A stretch of DNA of 64,000 nucleotides. Source: Gambelia wislizenii. Taxonomy: Eukaryota; Chordata; Lepidosauria; Squamata; Crotaphytidae. The stretch lies in NCBI GenBank assembly GCA_030847615.1, contig JAUMIR010000005.1, forward strand, positions 60,601,001 to 60,665,000, read 5' to 3'. Every line of letters starts with the position of its first letter. Position 1 is the stretch's first letter. This document shows positions 10,834-20,904 of the stretch, piece by piece. The position numbers and the translations under genes are program-made. The notes beneath the pieces were generated by a model. That model did no database searches. It saw only the letters and a list, made by a program, of their open reading frames with translations, and had not been told where the DNA came from.

Positions 10834-11403
10834 TGCAAGTCTACTTGCTGAGACATGTGCTTCTGGGAAGATCCTGTCCTGGAACAGGAATAGGCTATCT
10901 CAGAGAATATACATTCCCATTAACATCTAGTTTCGCCCATTAGCGCCTGTATTTTCAGATGTAAAATACTGGCATGCATGATTACACTATAAGGTTTTAT
11001 ATGATCTCTTCTTACTTAAAAATGTCTTGGGGTGGCCCTGCTACATGATCATTCATAAGAAATAGGAATCAGATAAAACTGATGATCATATCATTATGAA
11101 ATGTCAAAGTAAAAAATAAGGATGAGTAAAACTGCCCTCTTCTTCCAGAAAAACTTTCAATAGCACTCGCAAAATTCAGTCGAGTCCCCTCAGATAGTTT
11201 AATGAAGCAGAAACTGCATTTCTTGTGTAAGCCTTAAACAAATGTGAATTGGCCAGAGATAAACTGCAATATACAAATAAACCAAAGAAGTAGCACAAAA
11301 AAGGCCACTAAAAATAAGTTTCCATTTGAAAGAAACCTGAAAAATGCAAACTGATGACCAAGATCCTAGATCACATTGGAAGTGTATAAAACTCCACCTG
11401 GTG
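10834..11403. other. Unannotated sequence
   Basis: No element or gene recognised. Confidence 0.5.
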
Positions 11404-11405
11404 TA

Positions 11406-11657
11406 CAGTAGGACCCCCATATTCACTGATTCATTATCCACTGATTCAATTATCCATGAGACACAAAACATCACACCTACCATAGAGTCTTCCCAGAAAA
11501 GGTGTCCTCTCTAGCCATTTTCTAGGTCCTCCAAGGTAACTATCGTATTTTAAACCAGAAGTCCCATTGTTTTCAATGGTGTTTGCTATTATCCACAGTT
11601 TTCAGTATCCACAGGGCCCCCCAGATCCAATCCCCAGCAGATAAGGGGGTCTTACTG
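11406..11657. mobile_element. 252-bp TA-flanked MITE
   Basis: Inverted ends CAGTAGGACCCCCATATTCA and CAGTAAGACCCCCTTATCTG, flanked by TA on both sides. The interior (CATAGAGTCTTCCCAGAAAA, TTTTCTAGGTCCTCCAAGG) recurs at 33751 and, diverged, at 18455. The ends fit the Tc1/mariner superfamily. Confidence 0.85.
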
Positions 11658-11659
11658 TA

Positions 11660-12087
11660 ATTAAGTGCTCTCCCCCCTCCTTTAACTTATTATTCTGGTG
11701 CTGGAGCACTTGTCTCCACAGCCATTTGATGGTCAAGGGACAATGGGGAGGCAGTGGGGCAGCAGCTGCCTGTACTTCAGCAAGTGATGGCAAGAAGATA
11801 TCACTCTCCTAGACCTCTAAAGGACCCCTGGGAGGTCTGGGGCAATGGCAATTGCCTTCCTGCAATCACCCGTTAAAAACAGCTAGACATTGCCTGGCTG
11901 TCCCCCCCACCCCACAAACACACACATAATCCCTTGAGCAGCAATGGCCATGGAGGATGCCCCAGTACCAGAACAGTAAGTTAAAGGTACAAAGGGTTGC
12001 TGTGGATGGCAGAGCTGAACATATCTTCCCACACTGACCATAAAAATTCATACACAGAAGTAATTTGACCTCACACCTGCATATAAT
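11660..12087. other. Unannotated sequence
   Basis: Includes a short CA-rich run near 11917-11927. Nothing recognised. Confidence 0.45.
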
Positions 12088-12267
12088 GGACAACCAGTGT
12101 GGTGTAGTGGTTTGAGGCAGACCAGAGTTCAACTCTGTTTTCAGCTACAGAGACCTGCTGGATGACCTTGGGCAAGTTGCACTCTCTTAGCCTCAGAAAA
12201 CTCCATGATAGGTTCACCTTAAGGTTGCCATAATTCAGAAATGTCTTGAAGGCACACAACAACAACA
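12088..12267 (+). mobile_element. tRNA-derived SINE
   Basis: Head GTGGTGTAGTGGTTTGAGG, body CTGGATGACCTTGGGCAAG and tail TGTCTTGAAGGCACACAACA with (CAA)n. A short internal deletion lies between the tRNA boxes and the body end. It is followed directly by another SINE piece in the same direction. Confidence 0.85.
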
Positions 12268-12449
12268 GTATCACCAGCAGGGTTTGAATCCCCACTCAGC
12301 AATGGAAACCTACTGGATGACCTTGGTCAAGTCACACTCTCTCAGTCTTAGAGGAAGGCAATGACAAACCGCCCTGGATCAAATCATGCCAAGAAAGCCC
12401 TATGATAGGGTCTTCGTGAGTCAGAGTGAGAGATAAAGGCACATAACAA
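12268..12449 (+). mobile_element. Second tRNA-derived SINE piece, head-to-tail
   Basis: Starts at the B-box region (GGGTTTGAATCCCC), continues through TGGATGACCTTGG and CTCAGTCTTAGAGGAAGG, and ends AAAGGCACATAACAAATAAC. It lacks the first part of the tRNA head. It abuts the SINE at 12088-12267, so this may be one dimeric insertion or insertion into the neighbour's tail. Confidence 0.75.
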
Positions 12450-14149
12450 ATAACAACCATACACTGGCACTCAGAAGATTCAATCATAACACTCCAGTTC
12501 AAAGTTTATCTTGAAGGATTTACAGAATCAAACTTTTTCCAACAAGACAAATGTTAAAATTCCATTCTCCATAACAATTTTCTGTCTACATTTTAAAATA
12601 CTATTGTGAATGGAATGCAGGGAATATCTTCAGAAGTTATATGATCCCAAACAGCTTGTGTTTTTTTTCAACTAGCTGTTGGCAGAAACTACATATAATG
12701 ACTTTCCAATATTGCTGCTCCTGACAATCTCTTCGTCTGTTTGTGATAAATGCATTGAGGTAAATAAGAAAAATGTCTGCAAGACAATACATCAAATGCT
12801 ATGAAGATGCGACAAGCCTCGGATTTATCTGGGGCAGGTTTGCTGACTACGGCAGTAGGCAAGAGGGAATGGAACCATCATTTTCTTCCTTTGATGTACT
12901 ATATTCTTCCCCTTGTAGCTTTTCATGGATCTGGAAAGAGGCAGCCAATCAGAGGCTTCATGGGAATGTGGTGTGTGTGTGCTTCCCAAGTGCTAGACCT
13001 TGAAGCTGTAGGCTTCAGTCAGGTCTGCCTGAGAAGTATACATTTAGGTGAGCTATGCTGGGCAAGGCATTCTGGTTTGAGCAATTTTCCCACTGGACCA
13101 CTCCACAGTTCCTGGTTTTGTCACTGTTTGGCTTGTTTTGGATTCAGTCCTGTTTTCCTTTAATGTCATCTTTTGTCATAACTTTGGGCAGTGTGGAATG
13201 GGGCAAGATTCCACTTGTGGAGAAGAGTTTGGCTGTGAACCTTTCATTCCCCACAGGGGGGAATGGGACATTGCAGAGGTGCATACAGGGTAACACCCAG
13301 CTCAGGGGCCTGACTCACCTCACCATGGGTGGTTAGGAATCACATGGTGGCATTGTGCCTGAATGGCTTCCTCAGTTGTCAATCCCTTGACTGCCTTCTG
13401 CTTTGGGTCAGGAGGCAGGTCTGGGTTGTATGCTCTCAATCTTTCAAGCTCTGGGTTTGATCTTGGGGTCTGTGCCTCATGCCAGGCCAACCTACACAGC
13501 TGTAATGACAATAAAGTTGGGGCCATTTTACCTCCAAGCCAAGGTTGTTGCTGTTCTTGGCTCCTGCCACATGGCACCAACTAATTGCTGCTAGGCCTGT
13601 TAGTAGAATCAGCTATGGGAATGCAGAAGAGCAATATGGGACAGAACAAACCTGAAGAATGATGTCAAGAGAGCACTTTCAATGTCAGCATGCTGCTCAT
13701 TGCAAGAAAGGGGCTTTATAAATGACACAATAAAAGCAGCTTGATTGTTTAAACCAATTATCTTTTATATATATATTCTTCATGAGTAAAACAGTCCAGA
13801 AGTTGTGGGTGCTAGTGGATGATTTATTTATTTGTGGGTTTGTTTTGTTTTGTTTTGTTTTGTTTTGCTTTGCTTTGCTTGCTTGCTTTTGTGTTAAGAA
13901 CTTGAGACATGTCTGCTATATGAACAATGTAAGAAATTTTGGCTATATCTTAGAAGATGTTCAGAAAGACTGCAAAACTTGAAGCAACCTCGAGAAGTGG
14001 TGGGCTTTCCTGTAGCCGCATTCTGGACCTGATGGCCTCCAATATCCCTTCCAACTAGGGATGGATGAATCCCTTTATACTTGATCCATGCCAAGTTTGC
14101 ATGCATTCAGTCATGGGTGGATGCATGCAAGTTTGGATGGCTGTTTTTC
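12450..14149. other. Unannotated sequence with a (GTTTT)n microsatellite
   Basis: A (GTTTT)n/(GCTTT)n simple repeat lies at about 13838-13880. ORFs of up to 120 codons in 12773-13336 show no domain. A short CR1/L3-like phrase (GGCCTCCAATATCCCTTCCA) sits near 14033-14052. Confidence 0.5.
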
Positions 14150-14155
14150 TTACCC

Positions 14156-14747
14156 AAAGGGAAGGTATTTTTACCATACATCAAAGGAGTCACAGACAAA
14201 ATAGGGAAACTGATGAGGAAACACAACCTCCAACAATCTACAGACCAACTAAGAAAGTCTAAGAAATGCTACGCTCAGCAAAGGACAAAAGAGACTCTCT
14301 CACAGCTGCAGGAGTTTACCACATACCAAGTTTACATAGGGACCATTAAACACAGTGTGCAAACACACATCAAGGAACATGAGAGACACTGCAGACTGGG
14401 CCAGCCAGAAAAATCAGCAGTAGGAGAACATGTTATAAACCAACCTGGACACAAAATGTTATTTAAAAAACACAGAAATTCTGGACCAGGCCAACAACTA
14501 TCATGTCAGAATGCACAGAGAGGCTATTGAAATCCACAAACACCTGGACAACTTCAACAGGAAAGAAGAAACCTTAAAAGTAAACAAAATCTGGCTCCCA
14601 GTTTTGAAGAACAATAGAATAAAAACTCAGCACTTACAAAGGAATTCCATCCAGGGACAAGGGGAGTCCCAGCAGATAATGGCCCATCAACCAACCATTA
14701 GCCAAACAGACACTAAGGAGCCTTCCATTTCTATACCCAGAAACTAA
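14156..14747 (+). pseudogene. Penelope ORF C-terminus with GIY-YIG remnant
   Basis: Two overlapping frames match the C-terminal part of a Penelope ORF. The first (to about 14530) holds the end of the reverse-transcriptase region (VFLPYIKGVTDKIGKL), then a decayed GIY-YIG module in which VYIGT and the KEHERHCRLGQPEKSAV-HV block are visible. The GVY half and the cysteine pair expected before VYIGT are not preserved. The second frame (from about 14511) continues with REAIEIHKHLDNFNRKEETL and WLPVLKN, so a frameshift lies near 14510-14515. The catalytic reverse transcriptase motifs are absent. It is a dead fragment with no role of its own. Confidence 0.85.
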
Positions 14748-14758
14748 CCATTCAATTA

Positions 14759-16395
14759 CAGTTGTCCCTCCACATTCGCGAACTTGACATTCGCGGTTTC
14801 GGTTATTCGCGGTTTTGGGAGGGCCCCCCCGGGGCCCCCCCAAAACCGCGACACGGGGCCTCCAGAGGCCCCGTGAAAGACATAGAGGGAGCGGGGAGGC
14901 CCAGGGAGGCGTCCACGGGGCCCCCGGAGGCGCTCCGGAGGCCCCAGGAAGGCCTGGGGACGGGGTGGGGAGGCGATCCTGGGGCCTCCGGAGACGCTCC
15001 GGAGGCCCCAGGAAGGCTTGGGGACGGGGTGGGGAGGGCAGGGGAGGCGATCCTGGGGCCTCCGGAGACGCTCCGGAGGCCCCAGGAAGGCCTGGGGACG
15101 CGGTGGGGAGGGCTGGGGAGGCGATCCTGGGGCCTCCGGAGACGCTCCGGAGGCCCCAGAAAGGCCTGGGGACGGGGTGGGGAGGGCTGGGGAGGCGATC
15201 CTGGGGCCTCCGGAGACGCTCCGGAGGCCCCAGGAAGGCCTGGGGACGCGGTGGGGAGGGCTGGGGAGGCGATCCTGGAGCCTCCGGAGACGCTCCGGAG
15301 GCCCCAGGAAGGCCTGGGGATGGGGTGGGGAGGGCTGGGGAGGCGATCCTGGGGCCTCCGGAGCATCTCCGGAGGCCCCAGGAAGGCCTGGGGACGCGGT
15401 GGGGAGGGCTGGGGAGGCGATCCTGGGGCCTCCGGAGATGCTCCGGAGGCCCCAGGAAGGCCTGGGGACGCGGTGGGGAGGGCTGGGGAGGCGATCCTGG
15501 GGCCTCCGGAGACGCTCCGGAGGCCCCAGGAAGGCCTGGGGACGCGGTGGGGAGGGCTGGGGAGGCGATCCTGGGGCCTCCGGAGACGCTCCGGAGGCCC
15601 CAGGAAGGCCTGGGGACGGGGTGGGGAGGGCTGGGGAGGCGATCCTGGGGCCTCCGGAGACGCTCCGGAGGCCCCAGGAAGGCCTGGGGACGCGGTGGGG
15701 AGGGCTGGGGAGGCGATCCTGGGGCCTCCGGAGACGCTCCGGAGGCCCCAGGAAGGCCTGGGGACGGGGTGGGGAGGGCTGGGGAGGCGATCCTGGGGCC
15801 TCCGGAGACGCTCCGGAGGCCCCAGGAAGGCCTGGGGACGGGGTGGGGAGGGCTGGGGAGGCGATCCTGGGGCCTCCGGAGACGCTCCGGAGGCCCCAGG
15901 AAGGCCTGGGGACGCGGTGGGGAGGGCTGGGGAGGCGATCCTGGGGCCTCCGGAGACGCTCCGGAGGCCCCAGGAAGGCCTGGGGACGCGGTGGGGAGGC
16001 GATCCTGGGGCCTCCGGAGACGCTCCGGAGGCCCCAGGAAGGCTTGGGGACGGGGTGGGGAGGGCAGGGGAGGCGATCCTGGGGCCTCCGGAGACGCTCC
16101 GGAGGCCCCAGGAAGGCCTGGGGAGGCGATCCTGGGGCCTCCGGAGACGCTCCGGAGGCCCCAGGAAGGCCTGGGGAGGGCGGGAGGGAGGGCCGGGGAG
16201 GCCTCCGCGGGGCCTAGGAAGGCCCCGTGAAGGCTTGGGGAGGGAGGGAGGGAGGGCCGGGGAGACCTTCGCGGGGCGTAGGAAGGCCCCGCGAAGGCCT
16301 GGGGAGGGAGGGGGGAGGGGTGTCATTATTTGCGGTTTTTTCACATTCGCGGGGGTCCGCAGAACGGAACCCCCGCGAATGTGAAGGGACGACTG
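14759..16395 (+). mobile_element. 1.64-kb TA-flanked TIR element carrying a minisatellite
   Basis: The ends CAGTTGTCCCTCCACATTCG and CAGTCGTCCCTTCACATTCG are inverted repeats flanked by TA, matching Tigger-like ends elsewhere in the window. The left subterminal zone repeats ATTCGCGGTTT phrases. The right holds a palindrome, TTCACATTCGCGGGGGTCC with its complement. About 1.29 kb of the interior is the 74-bp array. The element sits in the 3' region of a Penelope element and has no transposase. A reversed relative is at 36744-37474. Confidence 0.85.
14899..16185 (+). repeat. 74-bp GC-rich minisatellite, about 17 units
   Basis: Marker GCGATCCTGG starts at 14973, 15047, 15121, 15195, 15269, 15343, 15417, 15491, 15565, 15639, 15713, 15787, 15861 and 15935: a strict 74-bp period. 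Spacing then changes to 64 bp (15999), 74 (16073) and 53 (16126). Each unit has a perfect hairpin, GGGGCCTCCGGAG-ACG-CTCCGGAGGCCCC in two halves, then GGGGAC(G/C)GGTGGGGAGGGC, a G-quadruplex-type cluster. Units differ at few bases. Because 74 is not a multiple of three, ORFs run in several frames on both strands; the 540-, 513-, 471- and 399-codon frames are composition artefacts. Confidence 0.97.
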
Positions 16396-16633
16396 TACAC
16401 AAATTTACATACACTACCCTATAGGGGTTCACGGCACATAAACTCCACATACACTCCTACCCAGCCATTCTCTGAAGATGTTAGCCACAGATGCAGGCAA
16501 AACGTCAGAAAGAAATTCTTCCAGAATACAGCCTCACAGCCCAGAAAAAAAACAAGGAAAATCTATGGATGCCGGCCGTGAAAGCCTTCAACTTCACAGT
16601 GTAGATTTGAGTTTGAAGAAAAAAGAGACAAAA

Positions 16634-17221
16634 GGTTTGTCCACACCAGGGGCGAAACTCTGAATGGGCTCCCTGAATGTTTTGCCCCGGAGCCACCCCA
16701 CTACCTGTCATTCTGCAGGGACATCAGGTAGATTGTCTACATGGGTCCCCGCATCCACATGTTGCTTGGGTCCACCACAACTGCCTTTCTCCCCATCAGC
16801 TTCCTAGCAGAGCCAAGACAGATCGCTGCCTGGCAGGCGCTGCCATTTCTCTGGCGGTTTGAGCCAGTTCCTGGTTCAGAATGGTGATGGAAAGGTGTAC
16901 TCATATCACATGGATGGGCACCTCGTTTGTATCAGAGCAAGCAACTGCGCACCAGTGGTGGTGGTGCCAAGGAGAGGAAAACCTTTCACCACCATTCCAA
17001 GGCTGGGAACTGGCCTGGACATCCAGGGAAATGGTGGTGCCAGCCAAGCAGTGATCTGTCCTTCCGCCCCGCCCCACCCCACCCCACCCCACCTCTGAAT
17101 CCAGAGTGAATCCATTGTTTAGGCTACCAGAAACACTGGAGTTTCCAGCAAACTCTGGAACAAACTATGCGTTTTAAAAACCGAGGTTAAGGTGGTATAC
17201 CCTGAGTTTGGTGCAGATAGG
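16634..17221. mobile_element. Fold-back element related to the CTA-flanked family
   Basis: The left end GGTTTGTCCACACCAGGGGC resembles the ends at 6243 and 33130; the right end reads inward CCCTATCTGCACCAAACTCA. Inside, 16820-16849 (AGATCGCTGCCTGGCAGGCG...) pairs with 17028-17057 (...CCAGCCAAGCAGTGATCT). A (CCCCA)n run lies near 17067-17092. Target duplication not clear. Confidence 0.55.
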
Positions 17222-18175
17222 GCTGTACATCATGTGGCCTTATCACACCAGATTCAAGGGGGGTGTTACAGGTTTTTTCCCCCTTGTGAATACAAGCCCA
17301 AAGAAAAACCAAAGCAAATAAATGGAGACACAAGTTTGATGAGAGAGGGAGTCAATATGAAGGGGAAGAAGAAAAACTGGGGATTAAGCCAAAAAGATTA
17401 AGCTATGAAATGGACAAGTTTAAATCTTTGGTGGGAGAAACAGGGAGAACAAAAACAAGAAGCAGTTACAATGGAATGTTTCAAACCCTCCAAAGTTACT
17501 CCCACAGACTTCGCTCCTTACATGGTGGGTGAAGATCCTCAGGTATTTTTGTCAGCTATTGAAAGGGCAGCACAACTGTGGGAAATTGATAAATAAGATT
17601 ATGTTAAACTCCTCCTCTGTTTAACAGAAGCAGAATTGGCAGAACTATTTACTAGATTTCCCTCAGAGAAACTCATAACATATGAAGAATATAAAGAAGC
17701 TATCTATAAAAGTTTCAGACCAAGGACAGATTATTTTAGAAAGGTATTTAGAAATTGTCAGATACAACATGACAAGTCATATGTGGACTTGGGTGCTAAA
17801 CTAACTGATTTGGTTATGAAATGCATTTTAAAAATGGTATGAAAGATTTGATTATTTAGAATCAATGTACACATCCATCCTCAAGAGACATTGTCCCTAA
17901 GAATGTCAGTGTGGCCTCAGAACTGGCAAATTGGTTTACACTACAGTATACAGAATAGGATGGAAAGAGAGACACATGCAGAGAGAGAAAGTTTTGAGAG
18001 AAAATCATTTCCAACCAACTGCCGAAAGAGAGGATCAATTAAAGGCAACTGAAAAGACCTGAAAAACATATTAAAAGGTCTATTTACACTTTTTAAACTT
18101 AAAAGGTGAAGGAACAGCCTGTTATAACTGTGGAAAAATTGGGCATCCACAATATAATTTGTAAGTACCTTCAAA
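17222..18175 (+). pseudogene. Decayed gag-like remnant of an LTR retroelement
   Basis: A frame starting near the ATG at 17409 encodes a capsid-like segment resembling vertebrate Ty3/Gypsy (Gmr1/SCAN-type) gag: a lead such as EDPQVFLSAIERAAQLW, a stop codon at 17593-17595, then LTEAELAELFTRFP and a helix-rich stretch to about 17842. Further on, 18120-18155 encodes CYNCGKIGH, a CCHC zinc knuckle whose last cysteine is lost. A stop and frame disruptions make it non-functional. No protease, reverse transcriptase or LTR was recognised beside it. Gag multimerises and packages element RNA; this copy does neither. Confidence 0.6.
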
Positions 18176-18454
18176 ATATTTTACTAGACAAGTTCTGGTG
18201 AAGATAGCTACAGCAAAACAGTGAAGGGAGTCTTAGGCACATCACCAAAGGTTTATTTAATGTAAAGTAAAAGTTGAAGAAGCACATGATTTTGGTTTTG
18301 AAAAGAGAGAAAGAAGGTATAGGGTGGTTAATAAAAAAAGATGTTTGAACACAGGGCAAAGAATATTTCAGTCAGAGACTTAAAGGAATCCAGCCACACC
18401 TTTAGACTAAGTTGTTGGGGAGGGGATGAATTCTAGCATAAGCGTTTGTGACTA

Positions 18455-18723
18455 CAGGTTCCCCTCCTCATATCCATGGAACTAATATCTGTGGTTTCAG
18501 TTATCCACAGCTGAAAAAATAGGGACACATACCATAGAGTCATGCTGGAAAATGCCTAAAGTGGTGTCCTCTCTAGGAATCTCTAGGTTCTCCAATGCAC
18601 CTCTATGGTATGTTTGTACTGGAAGTCCTTTATTTTAATATGGTTTGCTATTATCTGCGGTTTCACTTATAAACGGTTAGTCTAGGAACATATCCCCTGC
18701 AGATACTGGGAGGGTGGGGTCTA
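18455..18723. mobile_element. 269-bp TA-flanked MITE, diverged
   Basis: Starts CAGGTTCCCCTCCTCATATC after TA and ends with a diverged inverted copy before TA at 18724-18725. The interior shares CATAGAGTCATGC...GTGGTGTCCTCTCTAG and GGTTTGCTATTATCTG with the elements at 11406 and 33751. Confidence 0.7.
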
Positions 18724-18725
18724 TA

Positions 18726-19849
18726 TAATGAATTATAGTATTTTTCAAACTTAGCCTGAAAGGTTCTACTGGATTCCTTTATGTCCTTTTATACTAAAAC
18801 AGATTAACACAGCTATTTCTTTTGAACACTACTTTAATCAAAAAGCATCTGATAACCCCAGTGAAGATTATTCCTCCAGAAACCTGTCAAAATAAAGAAA
18901 GTGTCAGGGAAATGTTTGATGAGCTTCCTCTGACTGAAATTAAAGTTCCAATGAAAAGAAGAAATATGCAAAGCTGAGGTGAACTCTGATCAGGATGAAC
19001 CTGAAGTACTTGACTATAGAGCTGATAGGTCAGGCGCCCTAAGCTTTCAGGGCCCAGACTTAAGACCTAAGGAAATCCACTGATAATGACAGTAAGATTG
19101 GTACATGAAGCATCAACCACATATGCTTGGAGAATGTCATTCAGATGAAAAACAGTAAGTCTGACAAATTAAAAAAAAACAATATTTAAAAACATTGCTG
19201 TGTTAGCTTGTTTCAGCATAAAAATGCATGCAATAATCTTGCAGCACTTATGAATAATTGAGAAAAAGACATTTTTATGCCAAGTTTTCATGGACTTCAA
19301 TGCATCTGATGAAGTGACATGAGAAGAATATTGATTGGAAATTAAGTTTCCACATTCTGCACTTACCAGAAAAACACAAATACCCCACCTCTTTTTAATA
19401 CCTTTCCAAGCACTGTTTTTAACAACACATGGGAATTATAGTCCAAGCAAAGAAATATTTCCAAGGAAAAAGAAAGTTTTCCAAACTCTGTTTTTAATAG
19501 TTCCTCCGCATTTGTAATATATTCATTCTTTACTTCTTTCTACAATTAGGTTGTAGAATCTTCAAACCAAAATAATCATAATCACAATAATGCTACTAAT
19601 AATTATTAAGTATTTTGTGGAGAGGGAGATGATGATGACAATGACAAGAAGATCAGTTAGGGTGAAAATGATGGTCCAATAAGGCAATAGAGATCAATGG
19701 GGCAATTGTATCTATATGTATTCAGAAGCCTTGTTTGATTTAATGGGATTTACAGCTTTATAATGCTGAGAAAATAACATATCCTGGGCATAGTTTCAAG
19801 AGTTGCATGGTTTTCTACTAGAAATAGTTGGAGAGCCAGAGAACAAAGG
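18726..19849. other. Unannotated sequence
   Basis: May include more of the decayed retroelement at 17222-18175, but I see no pol motif. AT-rich. Confidence 0.45.
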
Positions 19850-20240
19850 GAAGGAAGATGATGAGTGTAGCCAGAAGTGGGAGCAGGAGGAGAAAGAAGA
19901 GAGAGAAAGAGAAGAAAGAGAGAAAAAGATAGGGAAGAAGGCAGAAAACAAATGTAATCAGAAGAGGGAGAAGGGAGAAGAAGAAAGAGAATGGGGATGA
20001 AAGAACAGGAAGGAGACTGGGGAGGAAAGAGAAGTTGACTGTAAATCCAAGATGTGATGAGCCGAAAAGGACAAAGAGAGAGAGGAGAACGTGATGTTTA
20101 GTCAGAAGTTGTTGGAGGGAGAAAAAAGAGAGATAAGAAAGAGAACGGAGGGACTCAGGAAAAAGAGAGAGAATGAGTATAGGCCAAAATTGAGAGAGAG
20201 AGCAGATGAGAAAGGGAGAGAAGTGTGGATACACCCAGTG
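19850..20240. repeat. Polypurine (GA-rich) tract
   Basis: About 390 bp with very few pyrimidines on the plus strand, rich in AGAGAGAAAGAGAAGAAAGA-type runs. The 146-codon minus-strand ORF of Leu/Ser/Phe residues across it is a composition effect. Confidence 0.85.
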
Positions 20241-20904
20241 AATCAGATAACCAGCCAAGACTTGGATTTGGATGAAGTCAGAAAGGGTAAGGGTCTGAGT
20301 ACAGAAGAGTGAGGCTATGTAGAGGTGGGTTTTTTTATTACATCAAGACTACTTGGTTTCTAGTTAATAAAAGAAAAAATCCATAAACATATTAAATTGT
20401 ATTTAATATTGTTCAATGTAATCATGCCTTGTTAGAGTGTTAGAGCTAAAAATAACAGTCATTTTAAAAGGTGCAGCCTTATTACAGAACTTGAAGGAAT
20501 CTTCGTACCACCATACCCTTGGAAAGGTATGTAGGATTTTGAGGAGAGATTGCCACTGGTGGTGTTTAACAATGGGGTCACCACAGTGGGATCCTTCTGT
20601 CCCAGTCTCTCCCCAAGGTCAGATATTCAAACATGAGGAAGAGGGTAAGGGACATACATTTTGACAAAATTTTCTCTTATCAATTCTAACTGTGTTTCCT
20701 TCCCTCCCACAAGAAATCATTAAACTAAAATGTAATGAAGTAATGTATGGAGTGATTTTTCAAAACTGTAACAAGCAATGGCAATGGACCACTTTTAAAC
20801 AGCAAAATAAGTAACAGGAACAAATCACACTTAAAATGCAACTCTCCAAGTTTTGGACATGCTACTCGAAGTGGAAGACAAGATCCACAGTATTCCCAGA
20901 TCCA
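20241..20904. other. Unannotated sequence
   Basis: No element or gene recognised. Confidence 0.45.

Larger units (their letters stand above)
14150..16600 (+). mobile_element. Penelope-like retroelement, 5'-truncated and interrupted
   Basis: The coding end of a Penelope-like element (14156-14747) is followed by its 3' region, which continues after the TA-flanked element at 14759-16395. The rest of the tail (16398-16600) reads CATAAACTCCACATACACTC, CTCTGAAGATG...GATGCAGGCAAAACGTC, then GATGCCGGCCGTGAAAGCCT, the standard squamate Penelope tail. Family knowledge: Penelope elements join a reverse transcriptase to a GIY-YIG endonuclease. Only the endonuclease end survives here. Confidence 0.85.

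Noticed and set aside
14899..16185. CRISPR-like array
   Set aside because: Units are contiguous with no unique spacers, lie inside a eukaryotic transposon, and no cas genes are present.
14762..16384. 540-codon plus-strand ORF (and 513-codon minus-strand ORF) as genes
   Set aside because: They translate the 74-bp minisatellite in stop-free frames on both strands; low complexity, no domain, no start or splice context.
19818..20258. 146-codon minus-strand ORF
   Set aside because: It is the complement of a polypurine tract; Leu/Ser/Phe bias follows from composition.
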